DNA of 64,000 bases. It comes from Methylocella tundrae. GTDB taxonomy: Bacteria > Pseudomonadota > Alphaproteobacteria > Rhizobiales > Beijerinckiaceae. Position 1 is the stretch's first letter. Every line of letters starts with the position of its first letter. The translations under genes were made by a program, and so were the position numbers. The DNA lies in contig NZ_CP139089.1 in assembly GCF_038024855.1 (NCBI RefSeq), positions 1,178,001 through 1,242,000 of the forward strand, read 5' to 3'. The notes under the pieces are model-generated. The model did not search any database. It was not told where the DNA came from and saw only the letters and a program-made list of their open reading frames with translations. Positions 49,466 to 57,758 of this stretch are shown here, in pieces.

Positions 49466-51028
49466 ATGAACGAAGCTGAGCGTAGCCAAAAGCCGGACCA
49501 GTCGGAGGTTTTCTCGTTCCTCGCAGATTCCGCGACGTATGGGCTCGATGAGCCGGTGGTGAGGATCGACACGCATGGCGCCGCCGTTTTCCTCGCCGGC
49601 AAACATGTCTACAAGGTCAAGCGCGCCGTGCACTTTCCCTTCATGGATTTTTCGACGCTGGAAAAACGGCGCGCGGCATGTGAGAGCGAGATCGCCGTCA
49701 ACAAGGGAAATGCGCCGGAGATCTATCTCGGCGTTGTTCCCATTTCACGCGAGAACAGCCGCTTAAAGCTTGGCTCTGGCAGCGAAATCATCGAATGGGC
49801 TGTGCATCTGCGCCGCTTCGACGAAAACCGTGCGATGGATCGGCTCGCGTCGCGCGGCGAACTCGATATGAAGCTCGTCGAAAAGCTCGCCGAGGCGGTC
49901 GCCGCCTCGCACCGAAGAGCGCCGATCATGCGCGACAGGGACGCGCCGGCGGCCCTGCGCGCTCAAATCGAAGAAACGATGGCGTCCCTTGAAGGCGCTC
50001 CCGGTGTGTTTCCGGCCGGTGAAACGGCTGACCTCAAGCGCCGCATGCTGGACAGTTTCGAGCGCTTAAAATCGCTGCTCCAGCGGCGCGAAGCCGCAGG
50101 CGAAGTGCGTCGCTGCCACGGCGATCTCCATTTAGGCAATATCGCCATGATAAACGGCACGCCCGTTTTGTTCGACGCGCTCGAATTCGACGAGCGGCTG
50201 GCGACCTGCGACATTCTCTATGATCTTGCCTTTCTGCTGATGGATGTTTGGACGCGCGGCCTGAAGATCGAGGCCAATTTGCTGATGAACCGCTATTTTT
50301 CGAAGTGCGACGACGTCGAAAGGCAGCTTGAGGCGCTGGCCGCGCTGCCGCTTTTTCTCAGTCTGCGCGCGGCGATCCGCGCCAAAGTGACCAACCTCGA
50401 ACCTTGCAAAACGGCCACGACGATCGCCGCGGCGCGGGCGCTGTTCGCCGCCGCCCGCGCCTTTTTTGTGCCGGAGCCGCTTCAGCTCGTTGCCGTCGGC
50501 GGCCTCTCGGGGACCGGGAAAAGCTCGCTCGCACGAAAAATCGCGCCTTTGATCGGCCGTCCGCCCGGCGCGGTCCATCTGCGCAGCGACATCGAGCGAA
50601 AGCGCTTTCTTCACGCCGGCGAATTCGAGACCTTGCCGCAGCAGGCCTACCGGCCGGAAATCTCGGTGATCGTCTACCACCGTTTGCGCGATCTCGCGGC
50701 GACGGCGCTCGCAGCGGGCCAGAGCGTGGTCCTCGACGCCGCCCACCGAACAGCCGAAGAGCGGGCGCAGGCCGATATCGGCAAAAGCGCGGGGGCGCGA
50801 TTCACGGGTCTCTGGCTCGAAGCGCCAACCGGGATCAGGCTGGAACGGGTTTCGCGCCGCAAGGATGATGCGTCGGACGCCGGCCCCGAAATCGCCGCCG
50901 CGCAGGCGCGGGAGGCGGTCGGGATCATCGACTGGCGGCGCCTCGACGCATCACAGCCGATCGAGGCGCTCGTCAATCAGGCGCTTGCTGCAATCGACGC
51001 AAGCAGCCGCGCTGAAACGCCGAAGTGA
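49466..51028 (+). CDS. Aminoglycoside phosphotransferase-like / P-loop kinase fusion protein
   Basis: 520 residues, two domains. The N-terminal half is an APH-like kinase fold (COG2187), with the ATP/substrate loop in RRCHGDLHLGNIAMINGTPV and LFDALEFDERLATCDILYDL. The C-terminal half, from about residue 345, is an AAA/gluconate-kinase-like P-loop (COG0645) with Walker A GGLSGTGKSSLARKIA, then VHLRSDIERKRF. This fusion is widespread in proteobacteria, but its substrate is not known. I chose the ATG at 49466 (MNEAERSQKPDQSE). It is divergent from ribH and stands alone. An antibiotic-resistance role should not be assumed from the APH similarity. Confidence 0.88.
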   Translation: MNEAERSQKPDQSEVFSFLADSATYGLDEPVVRIDTHGAAVFLAGKHVYKVKRAVHFPFMDFSTLEKRRAACESEIAVNKGNAPEIYLGVVPISRENSRLKLGSGSEIIEWAVHLRRFDENRAMDRLASRGELDMKLVEKLAEAVAASHRRAPIMRDRDAPAALRAQIEETMASLEGAPGVFPAGETADLKRRMLDSFERLKSLLQRREAAGEVRRCHGDLHLGNIAMINGTPVLFDALEFDERLATCDILYDLAFLLMDVWTRGLKIEANLLMNRYFSKCDDVERQLEALAALPLFLSLRAAIRAKVTNLEPCKTATTIAAARALFAAARAFFVPEPLQLVAVGGLSGTGKSSLARKIAPLIGRPPGAVHLRSDIERKRFLHAGEFETLPQQAYRPEISVIVYHRLRDLAATALAAGQSVVLDAAHRTAEERAQADIGKSAGARFTGLWLEAPTGIRLERVSRRKDDASDAGPEIAAAQAREAVGIIDWRRLDASQPIEALVNQALAAIDASSRAETPK

Positions 51029-51072
51029 CGCAAAGCCGAGGCCCTGCTCTCAGTTGCGCGCCACGGCGCCGC

Positions 51073-52548
51073 TCAATAGGTGGTTTCTGTTTTTGCGAGC
51101 AGTTTCGAGGTCGCAACGAGCTTCGACGTCGACTGTCCGGGCGACAGTTGCGCGAGGACGATGCGGCCGCCGCGCGCCTTGACGATCTCGGCGCCGACGA
51201 CATTGTCTTCCGTATAATCGGCGCCCTTGACCAGAATGTCGGGCTGCAAGGCCTTGATCAGTTCGAGCGGGGTGTCTTCATCGAAAAGCACGACGGCGGA
51301 GACGCCTTTGAGGGCGCCCATCACCGCCGCACGCGACTCTTCATCCTGGATGGGACGGCTCGGCCCTTTAAGACGGCGCACGGAGGCGTCCGAATTCAGG
51401 GCCATGATAAGCCTGTCGCACGCTGCGGCGGCCTGCTTGATGAGCGACACATGGCCGGGATGCAAAAGATCGAAACAGCCGTTGGCGACGCCGACGGTAA
51501 GCTTCTCCCTGGCCCAGGCCCAGCGCTGGGCGACGGCCTCCTCGCGGGAAATGTGGCGCCCGTCATTGACCGAGGGCGAGGCCAGTTCGGCCGCGAGCGA
51601 GGCGGCAAGCTCCTCCGGCATGACGCAGGCCGTGCCGACTTTGGCGACGACGATGCCGGCCGCGTGATTGGCGAGTTTCATCGAGTCGCGGACGGAGAGG
51701 CCTGTCGCCAGCGAGGCCGCCATCACGGCGATCACTGTGTCGCCCGCGCCAGACACGTCGAACACATCCTGCGCGACGGTTGCAAGATGGATCGGCTCGC
51801 CGGAGAGCGGAAAGAAGGACATGCCTTTTTCGGAACGCGTCAGCAGAATATTGGCCCCGCTCATCTCCTGGGCCGCGGCCGCCGCGACCAGCGCCTCGGC
51901 GTCGGTCTCGCAGGGCAACCGCGTCGAGGCGGTCAGTTCCTTGCGGTTTGGCGTGAGAATCGACGCGCCGCTATAGGCTGAAAGGTCAAGCTGCTTGGGA
52001 TCGACAAGGACTTTCTTCTCCACCGCGTTGCATTTGGCGATGACCTCCCGCAGGACGCGCTGCGAGAGGACGCCCTTGCCATAGTCCGACAAAATCACGA
52101 CGTCGGCCCGGTCCACGGCGCTGAGAGCGGCCTCCAGAAGCTGATCTTCCACCTGGCTGCCGCATGGCGAGGTGTCTTCATGATCGACGCGAACGATCTG
52201 CTGATGCGCGCCCAAAACCCTGAGCTTTCTGGTCGTCGGGCGGTCCGCGACGCCGATCATGCCGGATATGTCGATTTCGCCGTGCGTTTGGAGACGATCG
52301 ATCAGACTGTCCCTGGCGTTATCGAGGCCGGTCAGGCCGACGACGTCGACGACGACGCCGAGCGTTGCAAGATTCGCGACGACATTCGCGGCGCCGCCGG
52401 CGACCACCTCCTCCGAAAGAGAGCGCACGACAGGAACCGGAGCCTCAGGCGAGATCCGGCTGACGTCCCCGTGCAGATAGCAATCCAGGATTAGATCGCC
52501 GATCACCGCGACGCGAGCTTTCGCAAAGCGATCGAGAATAGGAAGCAT
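51073..52548 (-). CDS. hldE: Bifunctional heptose-7-phosphate kinase / heptose-1-phosphate adenylyltransferase
   Basis: 491 residues. The N-terminal ribokinase (PfkB) domain phosphorylates D-glycero-beta-D-manno-heptose 7-phosphate: VAVIGDLILDCYLHGDVSRI, VVAGGAANVVANLATLG, and the catalytic GAGDTVIAVMAASLA. The C-terminal nucleotidyltransferase adds AMP: VGVANGCFDLLHPGHVSLIK (HxGH motif), SDASVRRLKGPSRPIQDE. The product feeds ADP-heptose and the LPS inner core. Full-length fusion, standard in proteobacteria. It stands alone here; the other hld genes are not in the window. Confidence 0.96.
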   Translation of the reverse strand: MLPILDRFAKARVAVIGDLILDCYLHGDVSRISPEAPVPVVRSLSEEVVAGGAANVVANLATLGVVVDVVGLTGLDNARDSLIDRLQTHGEIDISGMIGVADRPTTRKLRVLGAHQQIVRVDHEDTSPCGSQVEDQLLEAALSAVDRADVVILSDYGKGVLSQRVLREVIAKCNAVEKKVLVDPKQLDLSAYSGASILTPNRKELTASTRLPCETDAEALVAAAAAQEMSGANILLTRSEKGMSFFPLSGEPIHLATVAQDVFDVSGAGDTVIAVMAASLATGLSVRDSMKLANHAAGIVVAKVGTACVMPEELAASLAAELASPSVNDGRHISREEAVAQRWAWAREKLTVGVANGCFDLLHPGHVSLIKQAAAACDRLIMALNSDASVRRLKGPSRPIQDEESRAAVMGALKGVSAVVLFDEDTPLELIKALQPDILVKGADYTEDNVVGAEIVKARGGRIVLAQLSPGQSTSKLVATSKLLAKTETTY

Positions 52549-52684
52549 TTAAGATCCAATCGACAATAGAAAGGCGTTGGCGGCGCAGCCACGACGCCTC
52601 GGGAGTGAAGGAAGGGCTAGCAAGGATCCAGCCAGAACATAGCTGAAGTCTATCGTGAAAGCGCGCCTGGGCAAAAGCTTGAGC

Positions 52685-53908
52685 TTAGGACTCCTGCGGT
52701 TCAGCCGGTGGGCTGCGGGGAAAGGCGCGCGATGTCTCCGCCGTCGCCAGGAACAGATGATAAAGCGAGCTCGCCGGCGCGTAATCGACAAGAGGGCTTC
52801 CGTCCGCGCTGATATGATCGGTCCAGCCGCCGACGAATGGCCTGTCGAGAAAACCTGTCCGCAGCGCGTCGATCATCGCGGCGGCGAAGCGCGGCGAAGC
52901 GTCGTCGCCCATCTCCCACCGGGCGACCGCCGCCTTCGCCGCTTCCGTATGCGGCCAGATCCGGTGCGAGCGTTTCAGAACGCGCATCTCGCTGTCGACT
53001 TCATCAAAGATCATCCCGTCTTCCGCGAGCCCATTGCGCCGGGCGATGCGATCGAGCGGCAAAATCCACCGCCGCAGATCCTCGCCGGTGAGTTTCTCAT
53101 ATTCTGCCAAAAGCCAGACCCACTCGAAATGATGTCCGGGTTCAAAGACGCCGCGCTTCAGCGGATCGGGATGAGCGCTCCAGTCCTCGGCGAAATATTC
53201 GAGCAGGACGCCGGGATCCTCGCGGAACAAATGAGTCTTGAAAAGATCGACGAGGCTCTTGGCGCGTTCGCCGTAGCCGCGGCCGGGAGCGCCGCCCTCC
53301 AGCGCGAGATAGGCCTCGAGCAGGTGCATATGCGGATTTTGCCGCTTGTTGCGGTCATGAACCGGGCTTTGGTCGTAGAGACCGCCATGCGCGCGATCTT
53401 CGAGCGCCGCGTCAATGAAGGCGATCGTCTCGTCAGCGTGGCCAATTAGCCGCGGATCGCCATTAAGGCGATAGAGCCAGGCGATGGCGAAGAGGATGAA
53501 GGCATGCGCGTAAGCGTCGCGCGCCGTCGAGACGACGCGGCCCTCCGTGCTGACTGAAAAGGCGAAGCCGCCGGATCCGCCGCCCGCCTCGCGGAACTTC
53601 TGCAAAAGCGAACTCATCGCGATCTCGGCCAGTCGCCCGCCTTCGGGGAACCAGCCAAGATGCGCCGCATGGGCAAAGACATAGATCTGCCGGGCTTGCA
53701 CCATGGCGCGGCGCGGGACCGTCTCGACTGGCCGTCCGCTCCAGTCAAGGCGTTCCTGAAAGACGCCCCGCTGCGCGTCGAAGCCGATCGTCGACCAGAG
53801 GGGAAGCGCTCTCTCGACTATCCAGTCGCGCAAAGCCGTCGCGCTGGCGCGCGCCGATTTCAATGCGTCTGCCGTAACCGGAGCGGCGACATCCATTATT
53901 CTCTCCAT
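52685..53908 (-). CDS. AGE-family epimerase/isomerase (N-acylglucosamine 2-epimerase superfamily)
   Basis: 407 residues with an (alpha/alpha)6 barrel. Conserved pieces: FDAQRGVFQERLDWSGRPVE, VPRRAMVQARQIYVFAHAAH, DAYAHAFILFAIAWLYRLNG, PHMHLLEAYLAL, and PGHHFEWVWLLAEYE, with the catalytic His of this superfamily. Such proteins include N-acylglucosamine 2-epimerase, cellobiose 2-epimerase and mannose-6-phosphate isomerase-like enzymes; the exact sugar cannot be told. The open frame starts further upstream inside the comM 3' end, so I chose MERIMDVA at 53908; the ATG at 53896 is equally possible. A polysaccharide precursor role is plausible. Confidence 0.87.
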   Translation of the reverse strand: MERIMDVAAPVTADALKSARASATALRDWIVERALPLWSTIGFDAQRGVFQERLDWSGRPVETVPRRAMVQARQIYVFAHAAHLGWFPEGGRLAEIAMSSLLQKFREAGGGSGGFAFSVSTEGRVVSTARDAYAHAFILFAIAWLYRLNGDPRLIGHADETIAFIDAALEDRAHGGLYDQSPVHDRNKRQNPHMHLLEAYLALEGGAPGRGYGERAKSLVDLFKTHLFREDPGVLLEYFAEDWSAHPDPLKRGVFEPGHHFEWVWLLAEYEKLTGEDLRRWILPLDRIARRNGLAEDGMIFDEVDSEMRVLKRSHRIWPHTEAAKAAVARWEMGDDASPRFAAAMIDALRTGFLDRPFVGGWTDHISADGSPLVDYAPASSLYHLFLATAETSRAFPRSPPAEPQES

Positions 53909-54014
53909 TGCGCGCCTCGCGTAGAGGCGCCTGTCCAGACCGCATCCAATGAGCCTCACGCTTGTGTAGCACGTTTCTGAGACGTCCAGACGAAGCGTGA
54001 CCTTCACAGTTAGG

Positions 54015-55553
54015 TCAAGCGGCCCGTAACTGGCGCGTCGCATCGACGCGGTAGGAGAGCGCTTCTGCCAGATGCAGACTGCCGACGGTCCCCGCCCCGT
54101 CGAGATCCGCGATCGTGCGGGCGAGCTTCAAAATGCGGTGGAATCCTCGAGCCGAGAGACGGAGCCGGTCGGAGGCTTCCTGGACAAGGGCGAGGCCGCC
54201 GGCGTCCGGTTGCGCGACCTGTTCAATGACGGCGGATGGAGCGGCGGCATTGGAGCCTACGCCCTGGAGGCCAAGCTCGGCATAGCGGCGCGCCTGAATC
54301 GCCCGCGCCGCGGCGACCCGCGCGGCGACCTCGGCGGACCCTTCGGCGGGCGGCGGCAGCATCAAATCGGCTGCGGCGACGGCGGGCGCCTCGACGTGAA
54401 GGTCGATGCGGTCCAGCAAAGGCCCTGATAGGCGCGACTGATATTGCGCGATGCATCGCGCATTTGGTTGGCGATTGCAGGCAAATCCCGGGTCGGTCGC
54501 ATGACCGCAACGGCAAGGGTTCATCGCGGCGACAAGCTGAAAGCGCGCGGGATAGATGACGCGATGGTTCGCGCGGGCGATCGCCACCTCGCCGGTCTCT
54601 ATCGGCTGGCGCAGGCTGTCGAGGACCTGCGGCTGAAATTCTGGCAATTCATCGAGAAAAAGCACGCCATGATGGGCGAGAGAAATCTCTCCCGGCCGCG
54701 CGCGCGCGCCGCCTCCGACGAGAGCCGCCATCGATGCGGAATGATGGGGCGCGCGGAACGGACGGCGATCGGTCAAGGCGCCGCCCGCAAGGTCGCCGGA
54801 GATCGAATGAATGAGCGAAACCTCCAGCAATTCGCGCGGCGTCAACGGCGGCAAAATCGAGGGGAGGCGCGCCGCGAGCATGGACTTGCCGGCGCCGGGC
54901 GGTCCGTTGAAAAGCAGATTATGGCCGCCCGCCGCGGCGATTTCGAGCGCGCGTTTGGCGCTTTCCTGGCCCTTGACGTCGCGAAGGTCCGGCAAAGCTC
55001 CCCCCGCCTGCCGGATCGCCGGGCGCGGCGCGGCCATGACCTGAAGACCCTTGAAATGATTGACGAGCTGGATCAGGGAGATCGGCGCCAGCACGTCAAG
55101 ATCCTGACTTGCCCAGGCCGCCTCCGCGCCGCTGTCATGCGGGCAGATCAGCCCCTGCCCGCGCGCATTGGCGGCCATCGCCGCGGGAAGAACGCCGGTC
55201 ACCGCCGTGATCGTCCCATCGAGCGCGAGCTCGCCGAGCACCGTATAATTTTGCAACGCGTCGGGAGGGATCGCCCCGATCGCCGCCATGACCCCGAGCG
55301 CAATCGGCAAATCATAATGGCTGCCCTCCTTCGGCAGATCGGCGGGCGCGAGATTGACGGTAATGCGCTTGGCCGGGAGCGCGAGGCCCGAGGCGTTGAG
55401 GGCGGCGCGCACGCGTTCGCGCGATTCAGCGACCGCCTTGTCGCCGAGTCCGACAACGGTGAAGGCGACGTTGCCGTTGGCGATCTGCACCTGAACGTCG
55501 ACGGGCCGAGCCTCGATGCCTTCGAAAGCGACTGTCGCGATTCTGACGACCAT
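54015..55553 (-). CDS. comM: YifB/ComM-family Mg chelatase-like AAA+ ATPase
   Basis: 512 residues. The N-terminal Lon-protease-like domain (IEARPVDVQVQIANGNVAFT, VGLGDKAVAESRERVRAALN) is followed by an AAA+ module with Walker A LLFNGPPGAGKSMLAARLPS, Walker B-like HHGVLFLDELPEF and the Zn-ribbon insert CRCGHATDPGFACN. ComM is a hexameric helicase that promotes branch migration during natural transformation; in species without competence the role is unclear. The C-terminal winged segment RLSARGFHRILKLARTIADL is conserved. Normal length, single gene. Confidence 0.92.
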   Translation of the reverse strand: MVVRIATVAFEGIEARPVDVQVQIANGNVAFTVVGLGDKAVAESRERVRAALNASGLALPAKRITVNLAPADLPKEGSHYDLPIALGVMAAIGAIPPDALQNYTVLGELALDGTITAVTGVLPAAMAANARGQGLICPHDSGAEAAWASQDLDVLAPISLIQLVNHFKGLQVMAAPRPAIRQAGGALPDLRDVKGQESAKRALEIAAAGGHNLLFNGPPGAGKSMLAARLPSILPPLTPRELLEVSLIHSISGDLAGGALTDRRPFRAPHHSASMAALVGGGARARPGEISLAHHGVLFLDELPEFQPQVLDSLRQPIETGEVAIARANHRVIYPARFQLVAAMNPCRCGHATDPGFACNRQPNARCIAQYQSRLSGPLLDRIDLHVEAPAVAAADLMLPPPAEGSAEVAARVAAARAIQARRYAELGLQGVGSNAAAPSAVIEQVAQPDAGGLALVQEASDRLRLSARGFHRILKLARTIADLDGAGTVGSLHLAEALSYRVDATRQLRAA

Positions 55554-55806
55554 GGAGACGCCTCATTTCTCAGCTTATACTCAGCTTAACGGAGATCTCG
55601 CGGACCAGCAAGAACAATCGGGGAACGGAGCTTGAGCAGGGCAGCGCGGCGAAGATCTCCAAGAATAGGCCAAAAAATGCACACAATATGCCGTCATTCT
55701 CGCGTCTTCGGCGCGTCGCTGAAATCATATCCCAGGAATTCTCCGCGTCTTGACGGTATTATTTTTGGTTTAGATCTCCCGTTCTTCCAGGATTGAGGCT
55801 GGCTCT

Positions 55807-56916
55807 ATGGCTCCAGGATTGTCGCTTTACATTGACCTGTTTCGTTTCCTGGCAGTGCTGAGTATAGTCATCTCCCATGGACTTGTGACGCAGATGGGTG
55901 GAGACTGGCTCAAGTTCAGTTTGGGACTGGAGGCGATCGAGGCGACGTTCGTATTGTCAGGTTTTGTCATCGCCTATGTCGTGGCGACGCGCGAACGCAG
56001 TCTCGCTGTTTATAGCGCGTCGCGCCTCGCCAGATTGTGGTCTATCGTGTTGCCGGCGCTGGCGCTGACCTTTATCCTCGACGGCATCGGATTACGCCTG
56101 TCCCCGGCGCCCTATGAGGATTGGGGCGAGTATATGGGATTCGACAATCCCCTGCTGCGGCTCTTCCTGACAGCCATATTTCAAAACCAGACCTGGTTCC
56201 TCGAAGTCTCCCCGCTTTCGAACATTCCACTGTGGTCGATTGGATATATCGCCTGGTATTACGCCATTTTCGCAGCGTTCATGTTTTCGCCGCGCGCGTG
56301 GCGCAACTGGATCGTCGCGGCGGTCGCACTTTTCGCGGGTCCGCAGATCCTGCTTCTCATGCCTGGATGGCTATTCGGCGTATGGCTCTACCAGAGGCGG
56401 GACAAGTTAAAGTTGAGCCCAGGCTGGGGCCTCGCGCTTTACCTTGGAGCGCCAGCCCTGATCTTCGCATTGAAGACGCTCCACGTCAGTCCGTGGCTGT
56501 TCTCAATGCAGCGCCTGCTGCTCGGCGCCAATGTAGCTGATCGTTATCTCAATATCGCCGAGAATTTCCTCTGGCAAAATTTGGTCGGAGCCTTGATCTG
56601 CCTTCATCTTCTAGGGGCGATGGCCATCGCTGGGCGACTCGGACGCCTGCTGAGACCGGCCGAACGAGCGATCCGCCACGCGGGCGCCCTGACCTTCGCA
56701 ATCTACGCTTTCCATTTCCCGCTGGAGCTCTGGATCGCCGCCGCGCTTCATGAGCGGCCCGATGGTCCGGTCAAAACCGGCGCGGTTGTGATTGGCGCGT
56801 TGGTCGCCTCGGCTGCTCTTGGCGCGCTCGTGCGGCCGTTTTACCCCCGGCTGAAGGAGGCTCTTCTCCTCGGCTTCAGGAAAAGCGGCTACAGGCTCGC
56901 GAAAGCGCTGGATTAA
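55807..56916 (+). CDS. Acyltransferase 3 family membrane protein
   Basis: 369 residues with about ten membrane segments. The family signature at the N-terminus, LYIDLFRFLAVLSIVISHGL, holds the R-x10-H catalytic pair (Arg13 and His24). Then FVLSGFVIAYVVATRERS and YSASRLARLWSIVLPALAL follow the usual pattern. Such proteins O-acetylate sugars of polysaccharides, lipopolysaccharide or peptidoglycan on the outer side. It stands alone; the nearest partners are murU and amgK (peptidoglycan recycling) on the opposite strand. AT-richer than average at its 5' end. The TAA stop begins a palindromic repeat. Confidence 0.9.
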   Translation: MAPGLSLYIDLFRFLAVLSIVISHGLVTQMGGDWLKFSLGLEAIEATFVLSGFVIAYVVATRERSLAVYSASRLARLWSIVLPALALTFILDGIGLRLSPAPYEDWGEYMGFDNPLLRLFLTAIFQNQTWFLEVSPLSNIPLWSIGYIAWYYAIFAAFMFSPRAWRNWIVAAVALFAGPQILLLMPGWLFGVWLYQRRDKLKLSPGWGLALYLGAPALIFALKTLHVSPWLFSMQRLLLGANVADRYLNIAENFLWQNLVGALICLHLLGAMAIAGRLGRLLRPAERAIRHAGALTFAIYAFHFPLELWIAAALHERPDGPVKTGAVVIGALVASAALGALVRPFYPRLKEALLLGFRKSGYRLAKALD

Positions 56917-56988
56917 AGCATGACGCCGAAAAGGTGCAGATTTTTCGGGCGACATCATGCTCTAACTTATTGATGAGAGCCGGATGCA
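56914..56988 (+). repeat. Stop-codon-linked palindromic repeat, copy 5
   Basis: Starts with the TAA of the acyltransferase gene: TAAAGCATGACGCCGAAAAG, GTGCAGATTTTTCGGGCGAC, ATCATGCT. Inner stem CCGAAAA/TTTTCGG and outer stem GCATGA/TCATGC, then CTAACTTATTGATGAGAGCC. It is the best-conserved copy and lies between convergent genes. Confidence 0.7.
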
Positions 56989-57010
56989 GGGCGGACAGCG
57001 GCGTTTCGCC

Positions 57011-57736
57011 TCACAGCACGCTGCGCGAGATGATCCATTCGGCTTCGGCGATCATCTCCGGCACGCCCACATGCAGCCACAAACCATCCAGCCTTTGTCC
57101 ATAAAGCCGGCCCTTTTGCGCCGCCTCGAAGAAAAATGGCGCCAGCGGAAACACTCTGCGCGTCTGCGCGGCGAACAACTCCGGCTTCACGATGCCGACG
57201 CCGGCATAGACGAACGGCGCGACCTGAAATTCCGCGCGGCGGGTCAGCCGGCCGTCCGCAGCCATCAGAAAATCGCCGGGCCAGTCGACGCCAACGCTCG
57301 CCGTCGTCGCGGCGACAAGCAACAGAATATCCATTCTGACGGGGTCCCACGCTTCGGCCATGCGGCGCAGATTTTGCCGCGGACCCTCGAGCCAGAGCGC
57401 ATCCGTGTTCGCGAGGAAGAAGGGCTCGCTCCCCAGCAGGGGCAGCGCCTTGGCGATGCCGCCGCCCTGATCGAGAAGCTCGTCCCGCTCATCGGAGATA
57501 ATGACCTCGGGATCCGTGCGCGTCGAAAGATGCGCCTCGATCTGATCGGCAAGGTGATGCACGTTGACGATGGCGGTGCGGGTTCCCGCGCGCGCGAAAC
57601 GGTCGAGCATATGGTCGATCATCGGCTTGCCCGCGACTTTGATCATCGGCTTCGGGACAGTTTCCGTGAGGGGGCGCATGCGCGTGCCAAGCCCCGCGGC
57701 GAAGACCATCGCTTTGCTTGGCACAGTGAAAGACAT
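57011..57736 (-). CDS. murU: MurNAc-1-phosphate uridylyltransferase (MurU), peptidoglycan recycling
   Basis: 241 residues, sugar-phosphate nucleotidyltransferase. The N-terminal signature MVFAAGLGTRMRPLTETVPK then PMIKVAGKPMIDHMLD is the GLGTRxxP...KPM pattern of this superfamily. Further marks: LDQGGGIAKALPLLG, FFLANTDALWLEGP (metal-binding Asp), and VGIVKPELF. It makes UDP-MurNAc from MurNAc 1-phosphate. Upstream on the same strand is the tsaE-amgK fusion gene; AmgK makes the MurNAc 1-phosphate, so this pair is the MurNAc salvage route that bypasses early fosfomycin-sensitive steps. It is separated from that gene by 22 bases. Confidence 0.92.
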   Translation of the reverse strand: MSFTVPSKAMVFAAGLGTRMRPLTETVPKPMIKVAGKPMIDHMLDRFARAGTRTAIVNVHHLADQIEAHLSTRTDPEVIISDERDELLDQGGGIAKALPLLGSEPFFLANTDALWLEGPRQNLRRMAEAWDPVRMDILLLVAATTASVGVDWPGDFLMAADGRLTRRAEFQVAPFVYAGVGIVKPELFAAQTRRVFPLAPFFFEAAQKGRLYGQRLDGLWLHVGVPEMIAEAEWIISRSVL

Positions 57737-57758
57737 ATCGGCCCTGGTTATGGTGCGC

